From the NCBI RefSeq assembly GCF_002099425.1, contig NW_018344194.1, forward strand, positions 1,116,001 to 1,180,000: 64,000 nucleotides of DNA, written 5' to 3'. The stretch is from Phascolarctos cinereus. Taxonomy: Eukaryota; Chordata; Mammalia; Diprotodontia; Phascolarctidae. Below are positions 52,053 through 62,587 of this stretch, one piece after another; positions within the stretch are counted from its first letter, which is position 1, and each line of letters opens with the position of its first letter. The translations under genes were made by a program, and so were the position numbers. Below the pieces are notes generated by a model. The model was not told the origin of the DNA, did not search any database, and worked only from the letters and a program-made list of their open reading frames with translations.

Positions 52053-53015
52053 TTCATTACTATGGCCTGACCTGAAATATTCTCATGGTTTTGGGGAGTG
52101 AGTAGAAAACAATTCTCCATTTTTCAATGATTTCTACCAATTTAAATTTAATAAGGCTTTCCCAGCTACACTGTAGTCTGAGGAAGCTGCAGGGCTTGAG
52201 CATAAAACTTCTCTGAAACCACCCCACCTACCCTGGGCCCCCATGGGCCTCCCATTATCTGCCCTCTTCCAATAGTTTGCTTGTTTTTAAGACTAGAAGA
52301 CACGTAATGACTCCCAAAATCCATGTGTTTTTTCCCTCTGTGGCTTTCAGGAGCATATTTTAGATAAAATTTTAAGTTCAGTCACAGTCACTCCAAGCCC
52401 CCAGTCAGAAAAATTGTCAACTTGTAGGTGGTTGTTGAGCTCTGTAAATGCATGGTAATGTCTATCTCCAGTTAACCCTGGACTCTGTGTTTGAGGCAAA
52501 ATTCAGTTGACTGGAAACATCTGGGTAACAAAACAATAGACTTTGTTATAATGTTTGGGGCTAGAAATGCACCAGAAGGGAAAATTGAAGCCTATTCAGA
52601 GCTTCTCTTGGGAATTCTCTCAGTTCTTGAGTAGGTGAGTACACCTGTGGCCTCCACTTGGGTGTCTGCTCTGAGACAATGGCCCTCTTTGATATTTCCC
52701 TTCTCTTCCCTCTCTTTCTCCTTTTGCTGGTTGTCCCAGATATGCCGGTTCATAGCTCAGCTCTGGTTGACCCTCTCTCCTGGCCCCACCTCCTTCCTCT
52801 CTGCTTCTGGCCCCTTGGAATCTTCACTTAAGATGCACCTTCCTTATATGCAGAGTCCTTAGGTTATGACCCAGTTCTCACATCATGGCTTTGATGGATT
52901 TGAGGTGTACAGGCCCTGCTCACAGCTGGTTCTGATTAATTGATTCAACAAGAAGTGCCTTCAGCTAACAAAGGCTATTACTTCTAAGCAGGAGGGATAA
53001 TCAATGGAACCTCAC
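52053..53015. other. Unique block; possible regulatory element at 52270-52580
   Basis: 52270-52580 is repeat-free, with GACACGTAATGACTCCCAAA, GTAAATGCATGGTAATGTC and AACAAAACAATAGACTTTGT (paired SOX-like cores). 52800-52870 (CCCCTTGGAATCTTCACTTA, AGATGCACCTTCCTTATATG) may be L2 interior. No gene supported. Confidence 0.35.
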
Positions 53016-53019
53016 CCTC

Positions 53020-53110
53020 ACATGTGGGCGCCCAGTGCCCACCACAATACCTGGCACATGGCAGGTGCTGAATAAATACTTGGTACATTAGATTGTCTGA
53101 TGGATTAAAT
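53020..53110 (+). mobile_element. L2 3' end
   Basis: GCCCAGTGCCCACCACAATA, CCTGGCACATGGCAGGTGCT and GAATAAATACTTGGTACATT. Confidence 0.88.
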
Positions 53111-53149
53111 GATGGCTTGTTGATATGTGTCTGCTATATTCTTGACTCA

Positions 53150-53388
53150 TGATTCAATCATGGAATCTAAGACCTAGAGGGACCACAATGACCACTCTCT
53201 AAACCATCTCTACACAAGTACCTTTCTGCAATATCTACAACAATGTCATTATCCAGACTTGGTCTGAAGACCACTGCTGGAGACGAGGGAGTGAGAACTG
53301 TTTCTCCATCAGCTCGTTCCATCCTTGGACAGCTCTCACCATCAGGAAGTTTTTTGTAACATCAAACCTCAATCTGCCTCTTGGTGAC
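53150..53388 (-). mobile_element. L3/CR1-type LINE 3' region
   Basis: Starts CAATCATGGAATCTAAGACC, then TCCATCAGCTCGTTCCATCC, TTGGACAGCTCTCACCATCA, GGAAGTTTTTTGTAACATCA and AACCTCAATCTGCCTCTTGG. This is the clearest L3/CR1 copy in the window. Confidence 0.8.
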
Positions 53389-53424
53389 TGAGGATCAGAG
53401 GAGCATAGCTCTAGAACAGGAGGG

Positions 53425-53548
53425 GAAGTCAGAGCCCATTTGGTCCAGTACCCCCATTCCACAGATGAGGAAACCAAGGCCTAGAGGAGTTAGGGGACCT
53501 GCCCAAGGTCATTTAGGGAGTATCAGAGGCACTGAAGTCCATCCATTG
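53425..53548 (-). mobile_element. MIR/THER1-type fragment
   Basis: AGCCCATTTGGTCCAGTACC, CCACAGATGAGGAAACCAAG and GGACCTGCCCAAGGTCATTT. Confidence 0.8.
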
Positions 53549-53604
53549 CTCTTGGTTTTGTCCTCTGTGGTCAAAGTGGATCAATTGATCAATCAGTCTG
53601 ATTG

Positions 53605-53811
53605 GCTATTGGAAAGAACATTGAGCTTGGAATCAGAAGAAACCTGAGTTCAAGCCTGAGTGCCACTACTTAAAAGCTATGTGACTTTGGAGAAATTCTT
53701 TCATTGCCATGAACATTGCTATGAGCATGTGTCTTTTCATCTGCAAAATGAGATCTTAATACTTTTCTTATCTATTTCATGAAGCGGTAAGAGGATCCAA
53801 TGAGGAGGTAG
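53605..53811 (+). mobile_element. MIR CORE-SINE leading into a microsatellite
   Basis: GCTTGGAATCAGAAGAAACC, GAGTTCAAGCCTGAGTGCCA, GCTATGTGACTTTGGAGAAA, TCTTTTCATCTGCAAAATGA and AAGAGGATCCAATGAGGAGG. The MIR is cut off where the MIR consensus reads 'agataatatatgtaaa', exactly where the TA/TG array begins. Confidence 0.85.
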
Positions 53812-53901
53812 TATATATATATAGTATGTGTGTGTGTGTCTGTGTGTGTATGTCTGTGTGTGTGTGCATTTCATATATATATATATATATGTGTGTGTAT
53901 A

Positions 53902-53995
<94 letters not shown>

Positions 53996-53996
53996 G
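53812..53996 (+). repeat. Compound (TA)/(TG)/(TA)/(GA) microsatellite
   Basis: Order: TA run, TG run with TCTG variants, TA, short TG, long TA (about 53910-53948), then about 22 GA units. It passes from alternating purine-pyrimidine (Z-DNA and cruciform prone) to polypurine. Confidence 0.98.
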
Positions 53997-54024
53997 TACT
54001 GAGGACCCCCAGGTCACATAATTC

Positions 54025-54150
54025 AAATTCCAATTTGGATCCTCTAAACCTCTTTGGACCTCAGTTTCTTCTGATGTCAAATAAAAGGGTTGTATTAAAC
54101 ACCCTCGAAGATCTCCTCCAGCTCTCACATCCCACTCTATTCTGAACTTG
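54025..54150 (+). mobile_element. THER1/MIR tail fragment
   Basis: CTCTTTGGACCTCAGTTTCT, AATAAAAGGGTTGTATTAAA and AAGATCTCCTCCAGCTCTCA. Confidence 0.8.
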
Positions 54151-54919
54151 AGCTATTTGAAGAGGTGTGGTGGAAGACTATTGCACAAGCCACCAGTTCC
54201 CCTGGCAGTGGAGAGGAGAATGTTGAGTACAGTTGTTTGTTTCTGAGGTGCCCAACAATGGAGCCCCATCAGCTATCCAAGAACGTTAACTGGAATAGCC
54301 AAAGGGGTGCAAACACGGGACACTGGGATTAAAACAAACACATGGAAAAGTGAACAGATTGCATTTGAATTTCCTGCTCCGTGGAGGAAACGCTAGGGAA
54401 AGGGGTTGTTCACAAGCTGGGGATTTGTTTCCAACAAGCAGAACATGTGGTGCCATCCAACAAGTGCCCAGATCATTTTGTTGAATTGATGTGAAGTGTG
54501 TTTGTGTTTGCAGATCATCTGGTGCCTTGAGGAAGCATATGCTGGTCAAAGGCACAGGGAACTAAGCTGCCCAGGTGCAGAGAGGTAGGAAGGCTGAGGA
54601 AAGCTTGGGGTATTTCTTGGAACTGGCCACTGGCTCCCAGTCAACGTGTCGCCCACTCAGAGGTGACTGAGACATGTAGACAGCCCCATCTGTGGAAGGC
54701 TGTGCTGCCACACAGCTCCAGGGCACGCTTTTGGACTGCATGCTTGTTCCGCTCCCCTAGCCCTCCTCGATTCCATGGGCTGGCTAGCAGCTTGTTTGCT
54801 AGGTTTTCAGGAATTTACAAATGCATTTCTTAAACAGATTAACAGAGAGCAAAGTACTGATTTAGGTGAACTCTAAATTTATTTCTGGGTGAGTGACCCA
54901 AAAGGCACTGGAGAAATGT
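54151..54919. other. Unassigned unique sequence
   Basis: Repeat-free. 54770-54890 is AT-balanced (GGAATTTACAAATGCATTTC, CTCTAAATTTATTTCTGGGT) and could be conserved non-coding DNA. A TTTGTGTTTGCAG splice-acceptor-like site near 54500 has no supporting open frame. Confidence 0.35.
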
Positions 54920-55232
54920 TGAAGTCAATGAGTATGCCTACTATGTGTCAGGCACTGGGCTAAACACTGAGGATTCAAAAAAAAGGCAAAAACGGAGCCT
55001 GGTCTTCAGGAACTCACAGTCTAGTGGAGAATACAATATATAAGATCTATTCAGGAGGAGTTGGACATCATCTTAGAGAGAAGGCATTGGCATTGAGGGG
55101 AAGCAGGAAAGGCTTCTTGCAGAAGGCAGGACTTTAGCTGTTACTAACTGAAGCCAGGGGAGTCAAGAGATGGAGATGAGGAAGGATGCAATTACAGACA
55201 GGAGGGACAGCCAGGGAAAATGCACAGAGAAC
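54920..55232 (-). mobile_element. L2 LINE 3' region
   Basis: ATGCCTACTATGTGTCAGGC, CTGGGCTAAACACTGAGGAT, TCAGGAACTCACAGTCTAGT, GAAAGGCTTCTTGCAGAAGG and GACAGCCAGGGAAAATGCAC. It meets a sense L2 head to head at about 55232. Confidence 0.9.
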
Positions 55233-55562
55233 ATAAGCTCCTTGAGGAGGAATTGTTTTCATTGCGTTCTTTGTGTCCTCATTGACTAGCACAATGCCCA
55301 GCACATTTTTTTTGTTTAGACCTGTGATTTCATTGGTGTAGTCTACCAATATAGATTAGTAACTATTCTGTAACTTAGAGTCCTAGAGAGTTGCTTAAAG
55401 TCACTGAGAGGTAAGTGATTTTTCCAGGGTCACCCAGCCAATATGTGCCAGAGACGACTTGAGCCCCATCTTCATAACTCAGCCAAATATTCCAACTAGT
55501 ACACCAAGCTATCTCTCTTCCTGGAACACAGTAGGCAATTAATAAATGATTGCTGAGTTGAG
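55233..55562 (+). mobile_element. L2 3' end split by a SINE
   Basis: The left part has ATAAGCTCCTTGAGGAGGAA, TTTGTGTCCTCATTGACTAG and CACAATGCCCAGCACA. It resumes at about 55516 with GAACACAGTAGGCAATTAAT then AAATGATTGCTGAGTTGAG. Confidence 0.88.
55304..55515 (-). mobile_element. tRNA-like marsupial SINE, second family, inside L2
   Basis: In plus-strand order: a T run, GACCTGTGATTTCATTGGTG, TCTGTAACTTAGAGTCCTAG, AGAGTTGCTTAAAGTCACTG, TTTTCCAGGGTCACCCAGCC, AATATGTGCCAGAGACGACT and ACTAGTACACCAAGCTATCT. The end is the eroded tRNA-like head. The family differs from the SINEs at 8.5 and 41 kb. Confidence 0.8.
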
Positions 55563-56099
55563 TTGAACCAGTGGGTGCAAAGTAAGTTGACTTTGAAGGT
55601 CATCATCAAGAAAACATATGATTGCAAAAGGTGAGCCATTCATGTAGCAAGAGCAGGAGGCACCAGATGGACTTCCCTAATGTCAGATGTCCCCAAATCT
55701 TAGTATGCTCTTTAGAATGTCACAAGACCTAGAAGAGTGCCATCAGCACATTACATAGATCCTCCATGTAGGATGTACGGCAGGATATGAGCAATATGCC
55801 GCGAACATGTTGCTATCTGTACCAATGAAGACAGCATCAACACTGAATTTCAGAATCTGTCCCTTGGTCAGAGTTGCTCATGCCTCTGATACCTGCATTA
55901 CTTTCTGGGAGTGTTACCCTTCTCTCGGCTTAAGCCTCCACCCAGAAACTTGAAGAAATCTCTGCACTGAACAACCCAATAGACTGGCATGTCCCCTACA
56001 TGCTAACACACTGGCCATAGCACACCTCAAGGCAGTCTTCCTGAAATAGAATTGATATTTTGGGAAATTGCAAGTTTCATATTGGCTATTTCCAATGTC
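55563..56099. other. Unassigned non-coding sequence
   Basis: No recognised feature. Confidence 0.4.
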
Positions 56100-56260
56100 A
56101 CAATCACTTGTGACATTTATACCATATTTTCAAAGTTTACAAAAAGCTTTCTTCTCCAAAGCCCTATGAAGCATATAGTGGAAGCCTCATTATTTCTGTA
56201 ATCCTTAGCCCAACATCCCAATCTCCAAGATCACATAGAACAAGACCAGTTTTGAGAGAC
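56100..56260 (-). mobile_element. MIR fragment, diverged
   Basis: ACATTTATACCATATTTTCA, AAGTTTACAAAAAGCTTTCT and AAGCCCTATGAAGCATATAG resemble the antisense MIR tail. Confidence 0.45.
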
Positions 56261-56944
56261 AGCCTCCAAATTACTGTCTCATTGATTCATTTCCCCCACA
56301 CCAGGTTTGCTTTGGGGAATCTCTGAATATAACTTGTCCGTGTAAGTTTACATAGATGTGGGTAACAAGAGCTCATGGTAACCGTGCATTTACTGGTTAT
56401 AGAACAGCCTTCATTCCATCCCACAGGAAAAAAGAAAATGCGAAGAATTCATAGAAGCCCATAAACATATACAGAAAACTTATAAAGGACTAACAGCTTA
56501 TGAACAACCCATGCAGTTCTACTCCCACTCTAGAGAATCTAACTTTTCAGCGGGGTACTAAGGCCCACTAAAATCATGCTATTCCCTGGTCTAAACTCCC
56601 CTCAGAAGGGAACTGAACTTAGGATTACATGGGAAACCCTGCAAAATTCCAGTAAGTTCCCCTTTTACCACATAGAGACGCAGACAGACATTCAGCCTTC
56701 TAGGACTGCTCTGAAGGGCTTCAACTCTGCTGGAAGAGAACCACTGAGGACAGCTTAAAAACAAAAAACAAAGCAGCTCCCTTTGTTATTGGACTGCGCC
56801 ACTCAAATAACTCAAATGAGTCGTGGGCTCCAGATTCAATGCTGCGTCCTTCGAGTTACTAGACAAAATCTTTATAGAAGTAGACAGAATGTATTTGGGA
56901 GAATAAGATATCTAGAACATCAAAGGAAAAGAATGAGATCATTT
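56261..56944. other. Unassigned non-coding sequence
   Basis: No recognised gene or repeat. Confidence 0.4.
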
Positions 56945-57105
56945 TAAGTGAACAAATAAAAAGCAGCTGCTAAGCACTTACCGTGTGCCAAGCACTGTGC
57001 TAAGCCCCATGGATAGAAATGCAAAGTCAAAGACAGTTCCTGATCTCAAGGAGGCAAGACATAGGGTGGAGAGATGGCTGGGGAAGGGAGGTGTGGTGAG
57101 AGACA
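56945..57105 (-). mobile_element. L2 3' end
   Basis: GCTGCTAAGCACTTACCGTG, TGCCAAGCACTGTGCTAAGC and CAGTTCCTGATCTCAAGGAG. Sequence to 57310 may be diverged L2 interior. Confidence 0.85.
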
Positions 57106-57554
57106 TCACAGGGACGGTGAGTGGAAATGTGAGGCTGTCACCCAACATGGCCATTCCAGAAACAAGAGCTGTGCTGAGTGGGCACTGGTTCTCAGAGCAA
57201 TAGGTAGAAGATGGGGCAGAGCACATGGATGAACAGTGGACAATGACCAGCGAAAGGGATGCTGCCTGGCTCCAGGGCACACAGAACAGAGGCTTAGCTC
57301 CTGCCAGCCTAATCTCTGGAAGTAATGACAAAATGGAAATGGTGCTTCTAAACCTCTAATTACACAAAAATAAAGTATAATTATCAACTATTTGGGACCG
57401 ATTTTTTAAAAAAGTGAATCCATTCGTCTTTGGAATTCTCATGTTAGAGCCTGTCTCAGTTAATAAGTGTACTTGACTAAGCATACATGAACACTGAGTC
57501 CACTGTATCTTTTGGGTGGCCCTAGACACCAGAACATGCTTCAGCTATTCATCC
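57106..57554. other. Unassigned non-coding sequence
   Basis: No recognised feature beyond possible L2 continuation at its left end. Confidence 0.4.
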
Positions 57555-57718
57555 AGGCCACCTCCCCCTCCCCTTTACATCTCCCTTGGAGCACAAAGCC
57601 ACTTCCTTTAACTAATAATCTCTCCCTCCTACGGACTATCTTCTCTTATTAGAATGTATGCTCCTGAAGGGCAGGAAGTGTCTCTTTTTAAAAAGTTTAT
57701 AGCCTCAGAATTTGGTGA
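57555..57718 (+). mobile_element. L2 3' region
   Basis: CTTATTAGAATGTATGCTCC, TGAAGGGCAGGAAGTGTCTC and TAGCCTCAGAATTTGGTGAG, with a diverged upstream part. Confidence 0.65.
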
Positions 57719-57724
57719 GTACTA

Positions 57725-58790
57725 AAAAATTTGATAAGGAAGAACCAGAAAAAAAAAAGTATACTAAATAAACCAGGCTGATAAGCCCCAAACTACAAAT
57801 TATTTGTGGGAGGACTCAATTTAAGAAGCTCACTTTTTAAAAAACTGGAAAGCATTTTAGCAGAAATTACATTTAGATCATAATCTTACAGCATGTACCA
57901 AATTAAGCTCAAAATGGGCATCTGGCAATAATCAATCAACATTGTTAAGTACCTACTATGCACCAGTCAATGTGCTAAGTGCTGGGATTATAAGAAAAAA
58001 AGGCACAAAATAGTCCCTGCCCGCAAGGAGCTTACAGTCTAATAGGAGAGAGAACACACAAATATATACAAAGCAAGCTATATGTAAGAGAAGTAGGATA
58101 TAAGTGACCAAGGGAAGACACTGGAATTAAGGAGGTTGGACAATATTAGAGGTCATACACTAAAGATATTAGAAGAGACCCAAATCAGGTCCCTTTCACA
58201 GCTAAGATTAGTGGAAGAATCCTGAACTAATCAAAGGGCAGAAGTTATCACAAAAAAATAAAAATAAAAAAGATACTTTCAATATATTAAATTGAAAAGC
58301 TTTTGCTTGAACAAAATTGACTCAAATAAGATAAAAGTGGAAGAATTTTTATGCCAAATATCTCTGCAAGGATCTGATATCCAAAATATATGGGGAACTA
58401 GAGCAAATACATAATACTAAATTCATAGACAAATGCTAAAAGGATTCGAAATAAACTGTTCTCAAATGAATTGCAAGCTATTTGCAAGCTATTAACAATC
58501 ATATAAAAGATGGCTCCAAATCACTAATGCAAAAGAAATGCAAATCAAAACAATTTGGAGATTTCACCTCATAGCCAGTGAATTTGCAAAGATGACAAAG
58601 GTGGGAATAGTGAAAGTTAAAGATGGGAAAAGAGAGGCACATTAGTACCCTCTGGGAGAAGCTGCAAATTGGTCTAACGATTCAGGAAAGCAGCTCAGAA
58701 TTGTGCTATGAAAATGACAAAAATGCTCACAGTCTTTGACCCAAAGATTCCATCACTCAGCAAAGACACAAAGCTGCAGAGCAAGTGCTG
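57725..58790 (+). mobile_element. L1 ORF2 segment split by an L2
   Basis: 57725-57930 has AACCAGGCTGATAAGCCCCA and ATGTACCAAATTAAGCTCAA. 58200-58790 has AAATTGAAAAGCTTTTGCTT, GGATCTGATATCCAAAATAT, GAAATGCAAATCAAAACAAT, TTTCACCTCATAGCCAGTGA and CTTTGACCCAAAGATTCCAT. The order follows late L1 ORF2 in sense. It is truncated at both ends and frame-broken. Confidence 0.82.
57931..58198 (-). mobile_element. L2 3' region inserted in the L1
   Basis: Begins ATCAATCAACATTGTTAAGT then ACCTACTATGCACCAGTCAA, TAGTCCCTGCCCGCAAGGAG, CTTACAGTCTAATAGGAGAG, ACAAAGCAAGCTATATGTAA and CACTGGAATTAAGGAGG. It is well preserved, and it interrupts L1 sequence on both sides. Confidence 0.9.
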
Positions 58791-58872
58791 ACCTAGATGG
58801 AGTCTCTGAGAGGGAAAGGAACATGGTCAAGGTCACACACCTGGGAGGTGTCACACAATCTGACCCACAGTG
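58791..58872 (-). mobile_element. MIR fragment
   Basis: CATGGTCAAGGTCACACACC, with a diverged head. Confidence 0.45.
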
Positions 58873-58989
58873 AACAAAATAGTTTCTGCATCAGAAAGTT
58901 CCCAATACCAGTGAAAGGACAGGCCCAGTTCTGAGGAGACAGATGGAGATGGAGACAAAGACTGGTTGGGGGGGGAGGCGGGGAGGTTT

Positions 58990-59002
58990 TGAAAGATAGA
59001 TG

Positions 59003-59049
<47 letters not shown>

Positions 59050-59215
59050 GGACGGACGGACGGACGGACGGACGGATGGACTGACGGACGGACGGACGGA
59101 CGGATGGATGGATGGATGGATGGATGGATGGATGGATGGATGGATGGATGGATGGATAGATTGGTTGATTGATAGGTGATATGTATAGATCGATGCTAGA
59201 TAGGTAGTCAGATAG
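58990..59215 (+). repeat. GATA, then GACG, then GATG tetranucleotide array
   Basis: Three zones on one 4-bp register: (GATA)n to about 59049, (GACG)n with GACT and GATG variants to about 59103, and (GATG)n to about 59154, followed by mixed GATA and GATT units. The central zone has a CpG every four bases. Confidence 0.97.
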
Positions 59216-59429
59216 GTGGATAGATAAGAGACAGACAGAACTAACTTCAGAGAGGTAGAGATAGTGCTAGAGACAGAGAGACAAAGAGATGGAGATAGCT
59301 TGAAAGCAGGACCCCTGGACAGCATTGCTATAAACAGCATTGCAGAATGTCCCCATTCTAACATGAGACAAATGCAATATTCTATCCAGCCCTTACGTAC
59401 AGAGGAAGGTAGAATGGGTGTATATTAGC
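59216..59429. other. Unassigned, AGA-rich then mixed sequence
   Basis: No recognised feature. Confidence 0.35.
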
Positions 59430-59578
59430 TCATAAATCATGAGATCACCAATTCAGAGCTGACCTCTTACTCCAGCCCTCTCACTTTACAAGAGAGGAAA
59501 CTGAGTCCCAGAGAAGGAAAGAGACCTGCTGGAGGTTACCCACCTGGGGGGGGGGGTCACACAACCCGAGCTCCAACA
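59430..59578 (-). mobile_element. MIR CORE-SINE
   Basis: CTCTCACTTTACAAGAGAGG, AAACTGAGTCCCAGAGAAGG and GACCTGCTGGAGGTTACCCA. A run of ten G lies inside at about 59547. Confidence 0.7.
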
Positions 59579-60429
59579 TGACCAAAGCAGCCGCTGTTGG
59601 ATGTTACACAGTTGGCTTCTTCCTTCCAGGGCATACAGATGGATGCTGCTTGTCTCTTTTTATTGAAGGCACCCTTTCCTCCCCAGTAGGAAAATGGACA
59701 TGAGGCTGAAGCCTGCATGAGAGCCATACTCAACGTTCACAAGAATCACAGAAATGGACAGCTACATGGGTGGAGAAGGAGGGCTGGCACCCCCAGGCAC
59801 AGGGAGCCCCACCCAGGGCGTTCTAAACTAAGGGACCTGGAGGCAGACATGGGGTTGATGGTAATCTCAGCTCCTGGCTATTCTGGAGCCAGGGTCCCGA
59901 AGGGAGGAAAGCCCCAGGCTCTCAGAGGATAGTGAACAATAGTGCCTTTATTTCTTCCATCTCAGTGCTCTTCCCATCAAAGGCTTCTTCTCGAGCTCCT
60001 GGCCAGACGTCATCCTGGAAAGAACCATTCTAGTAAACGATTAGTTCTCATGTGCCCTTTCAGAGATCCGCTTTCAGAAATGCTCTTGCACAATAGTACT
60101 GGGTTCAAGTCGATGCGATTTAATTCAGGAATGCAGTTCCCTTGTAGGCCAGGCTTTGTGCGCACGCGAGGGCTTGGAAGACAGAGGCAAACTGCCCAGT
60201 GCTCAGCTGGCCTTGGACGGGCGGCCTCTGGACAGGAAGAGCCCAACGCCTCCTGAGAAGACTCACCCCAGCTTCCCATTACCACACAATGTGCCGGCGG
60301 GCGGCGGTTTTTCCTGACATCAGGTCTGACTTGGCATCTCGGCATCTGCCTCCTGAAGTGGTGCGATGGCTTCCAGTTTGTAATCCCGCTTCCAGTCTCT
60401 CCCTCCTCCCGTGGCTGCCATGTAGACAT
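59579..60429. other. Unassigned sequence with a moderate CpG cluster
   Basis: By hand count, 60068-60491 has 22 CpGs in 424 bases at GC near 56% (observed/expected about 0.65), with a peak at GTGCCGGCGGGCGGCGG (60291-60307). No exon or repeat supported in 59579-60429. A 243-residue plus-strand open frame (60199-60930) runs into L2 and has no domain. Confidence 0.4.
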
Positions 60430-61030
60430 CTGTCACGCCCCTGCCCGGGAAGCGTCAACAGCTCCCAATCGCCTCTAGGACAAAACAGCCGAACTCCAGG
60501 TTCACTGGGCATTTTTCTTTCATGCACTCCACCTTCCAGCCAAACCGGCCTGTTTGGGCTTTCTCATACATGGCACTCCATCTACCCCCTTCGTGCCTTT
60601 GTCCAGTCTGTTCCCCCTACCTGGAGTGCACTCCCTCACTATAGTTCATGCAGTCCCCAGCTTCCTTTAAGACTCAGCTCAAGGGCTCTCTGCTGCATGA
60701 GGCCTGTCTTGCTCCTCCCACCCACTAGGTCACTGCTGTCACCCCCACACACTTCGCCCCTGGAAGCAACAGAAGCAGAGAATTTGAGAGGCAACCAATT
60801 CCAGCCCCGCTCACCCAGGGCAGGAATCCTTAGGAAAGCAGCTCTGGCAAGAGGGATGTTGAGCTGCGTCTGCTCAGAAGGGCTTCAATCTGGTATTGAC
60901 TTCTTCCTGAGAAGAATGGAAGCTCCTTGAGGGCAGGCACAGTTCCAGGCTTGTTTTTGTATCCCTAGTGCCCAGCACGGGCCTGGCACATAGTAGGTGC
61001 TTAATAAATGATTGCTGAGTGAATCAGGCC
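60430..61030 (+). mobile_element. L2 LINE, ORF2 end and 3' UTR
   Basis: CAGCTCCCAATCGCCTCTAG, ACTCCAGGTTCACTGGGCAT, CTCCACCTTCCAGCCAAACC, TACCTGGAGTGCACTCCCTC and CTTTAAGACTCAGCTCAAGG. After a diverged or inserted stretch (about 60730-60900) the tail follows: AAGCTCCTTGAGGGCAGGCA, GGCCTGGCACATAGTAGGTG and CTTAATAAATGATTGCTGAG. Confidence 0.88.
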
Positions 61031-62585
61031 AGGAGTGGTTTCACATTTGCCTTGGTGCCAGAGTAGGTGCTTAATAACTGTTGATAGATATGAGGCTGAG
61101 GTGGCTTTTATTCTAAGAGGGAGGGTTGTAGAGAGAAATGGGGGGGGGGCATTAAAGTGGTGACTAAAAAGAAGACAAGCAATGTTTCAGTGAACCATGT
61201 GGAAAACACCCAGAATGAGCAGAAAGGAAACTGAAGAGGGGGCAGAGGCGCACAGACCACAAGGGCCCTGTTTAAACTGCCACGTCAATGTTGACATACA
61301 CTTTTTTAAAAGCCCAGGCTACGGCCCATAGACTCATGGTCCCAATGCCTTTGTTTTGTCCTTCTTTATGGATGGACACATTCCTATTTGTGGGTGACTC
61401 TCAAGTTAGCAATAAAAACATTTATTGAGAAAACACTTGTTGAAAGAACAAGTGAATCTCAATTAGCTGGTAAATTCCTGACACGCCTAAAAATACTTTC
61501 ATTCTTTAGGCAGGGGAGGAAGCAAGGAAAGGAAATGCTATTCTAGGCTTGATTCTGACCAAGAAGGAGCCAGATGTTGGAGAAATATTGGGAACCTTGG
61601 AGGAAGGACCTTCTCCAGGAACTGGAAGTGGGTTTCTAAGCATTTAGAGAAAGGACCAAAGGTTAATGGGCATAACTGAGTCCGCGTAACATGTGTATGT
61701 GACCTGGCCATCATGGGTGAGGAGCCCAAGCAACCATCCCCAAAGGACTAGAGTTATGGAGACCCAGGTTGACCTCAAGAAATTAGCAGCTCTGGGCTGT
61801 GGCCTCCTGCTCCAGTGGGCAGTTTTTTTGCTGTCTCCTCCTCGCAATGTCTTGCACCCTGAGGATATACAGACTCCTTGCCACCAAGTGGTCTCACGTC
61901 TCTATTCAAATCCTGCCCCCTCTACCTGCAAGATGGGGATTGCCCACACAGCACCACCCCCTTCCCCCCCTTCAGAGTTTTGCTCAATCACAGGCATTGA
62001 CACTGCCTCAGACAGGATACAATGCCCATGACCTAAAATTATACTGGGAAAGGCACCCCAAGAAGGGTGGGAAACTCCCCAGAATAAAATTCTGATGATG
62101 CAAACACACTATTTCAATCACACAGAAAAAAGGAAATTGACTCAAGCGGCCAGAATGGATTTTTTAAAAAATGCATCAGCCAATGTTGTATTTTAAAAGG
62201 CTGGCCCCCTAAACTAAACCGAGGATAAGTAGCAAAAGAGGGATACAAGAGCATAGCGAGGTCCTCCAGAGAAAAGGCAGCAGCACTCCCCAGGGTAGGG
62301 GGGCACTGATAACAGGTGACAGAGAGGGTGAAGGCAAAACCACTCAACTCTTAAACTTCTGTGTTCTCTACCATAGGGAACAGCTGTAGAGTTGGGAAGG
62401 ACAGAACCACAACGGCTAACGGGGAGGTGAGATGTGAGACAAGTGGAGACAGAATCAGAGGGTATCCAACGGCCTTTGCAATTGTTCAAGTCCTCAGGCT
62501 CCCATGAATGACGCCCCAAGTTACTGACAGAGGTGATCCTTGAGCTGCTGTCAGTGATCTGATAGGAATGGTGGAAAACAAGCAA
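61031..62585. other. 1.5 kb without recognised repeats or genes
   Basis: An L2-like scrap may lie at 61055-61085 (GTAGGTGCTTAATAACTGTT). Otherwise I see unique sequence with short open frames (up to 112 residues) and no domain. Confidence 0.45.
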
Positions 62586-62587
62586 CA

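Noticed and set aside
54480-54560. Splice-acceptor-like TTTGTGTTTGCAG with a short downstream open stretch
   Set aside because: No matching donor, domain or reading-frame support.
60199-60930. 243-residue plus-strand open frame
   Set aside because: Its right half is L2 sequence out of the L2 coding frame; the left half has no domain.
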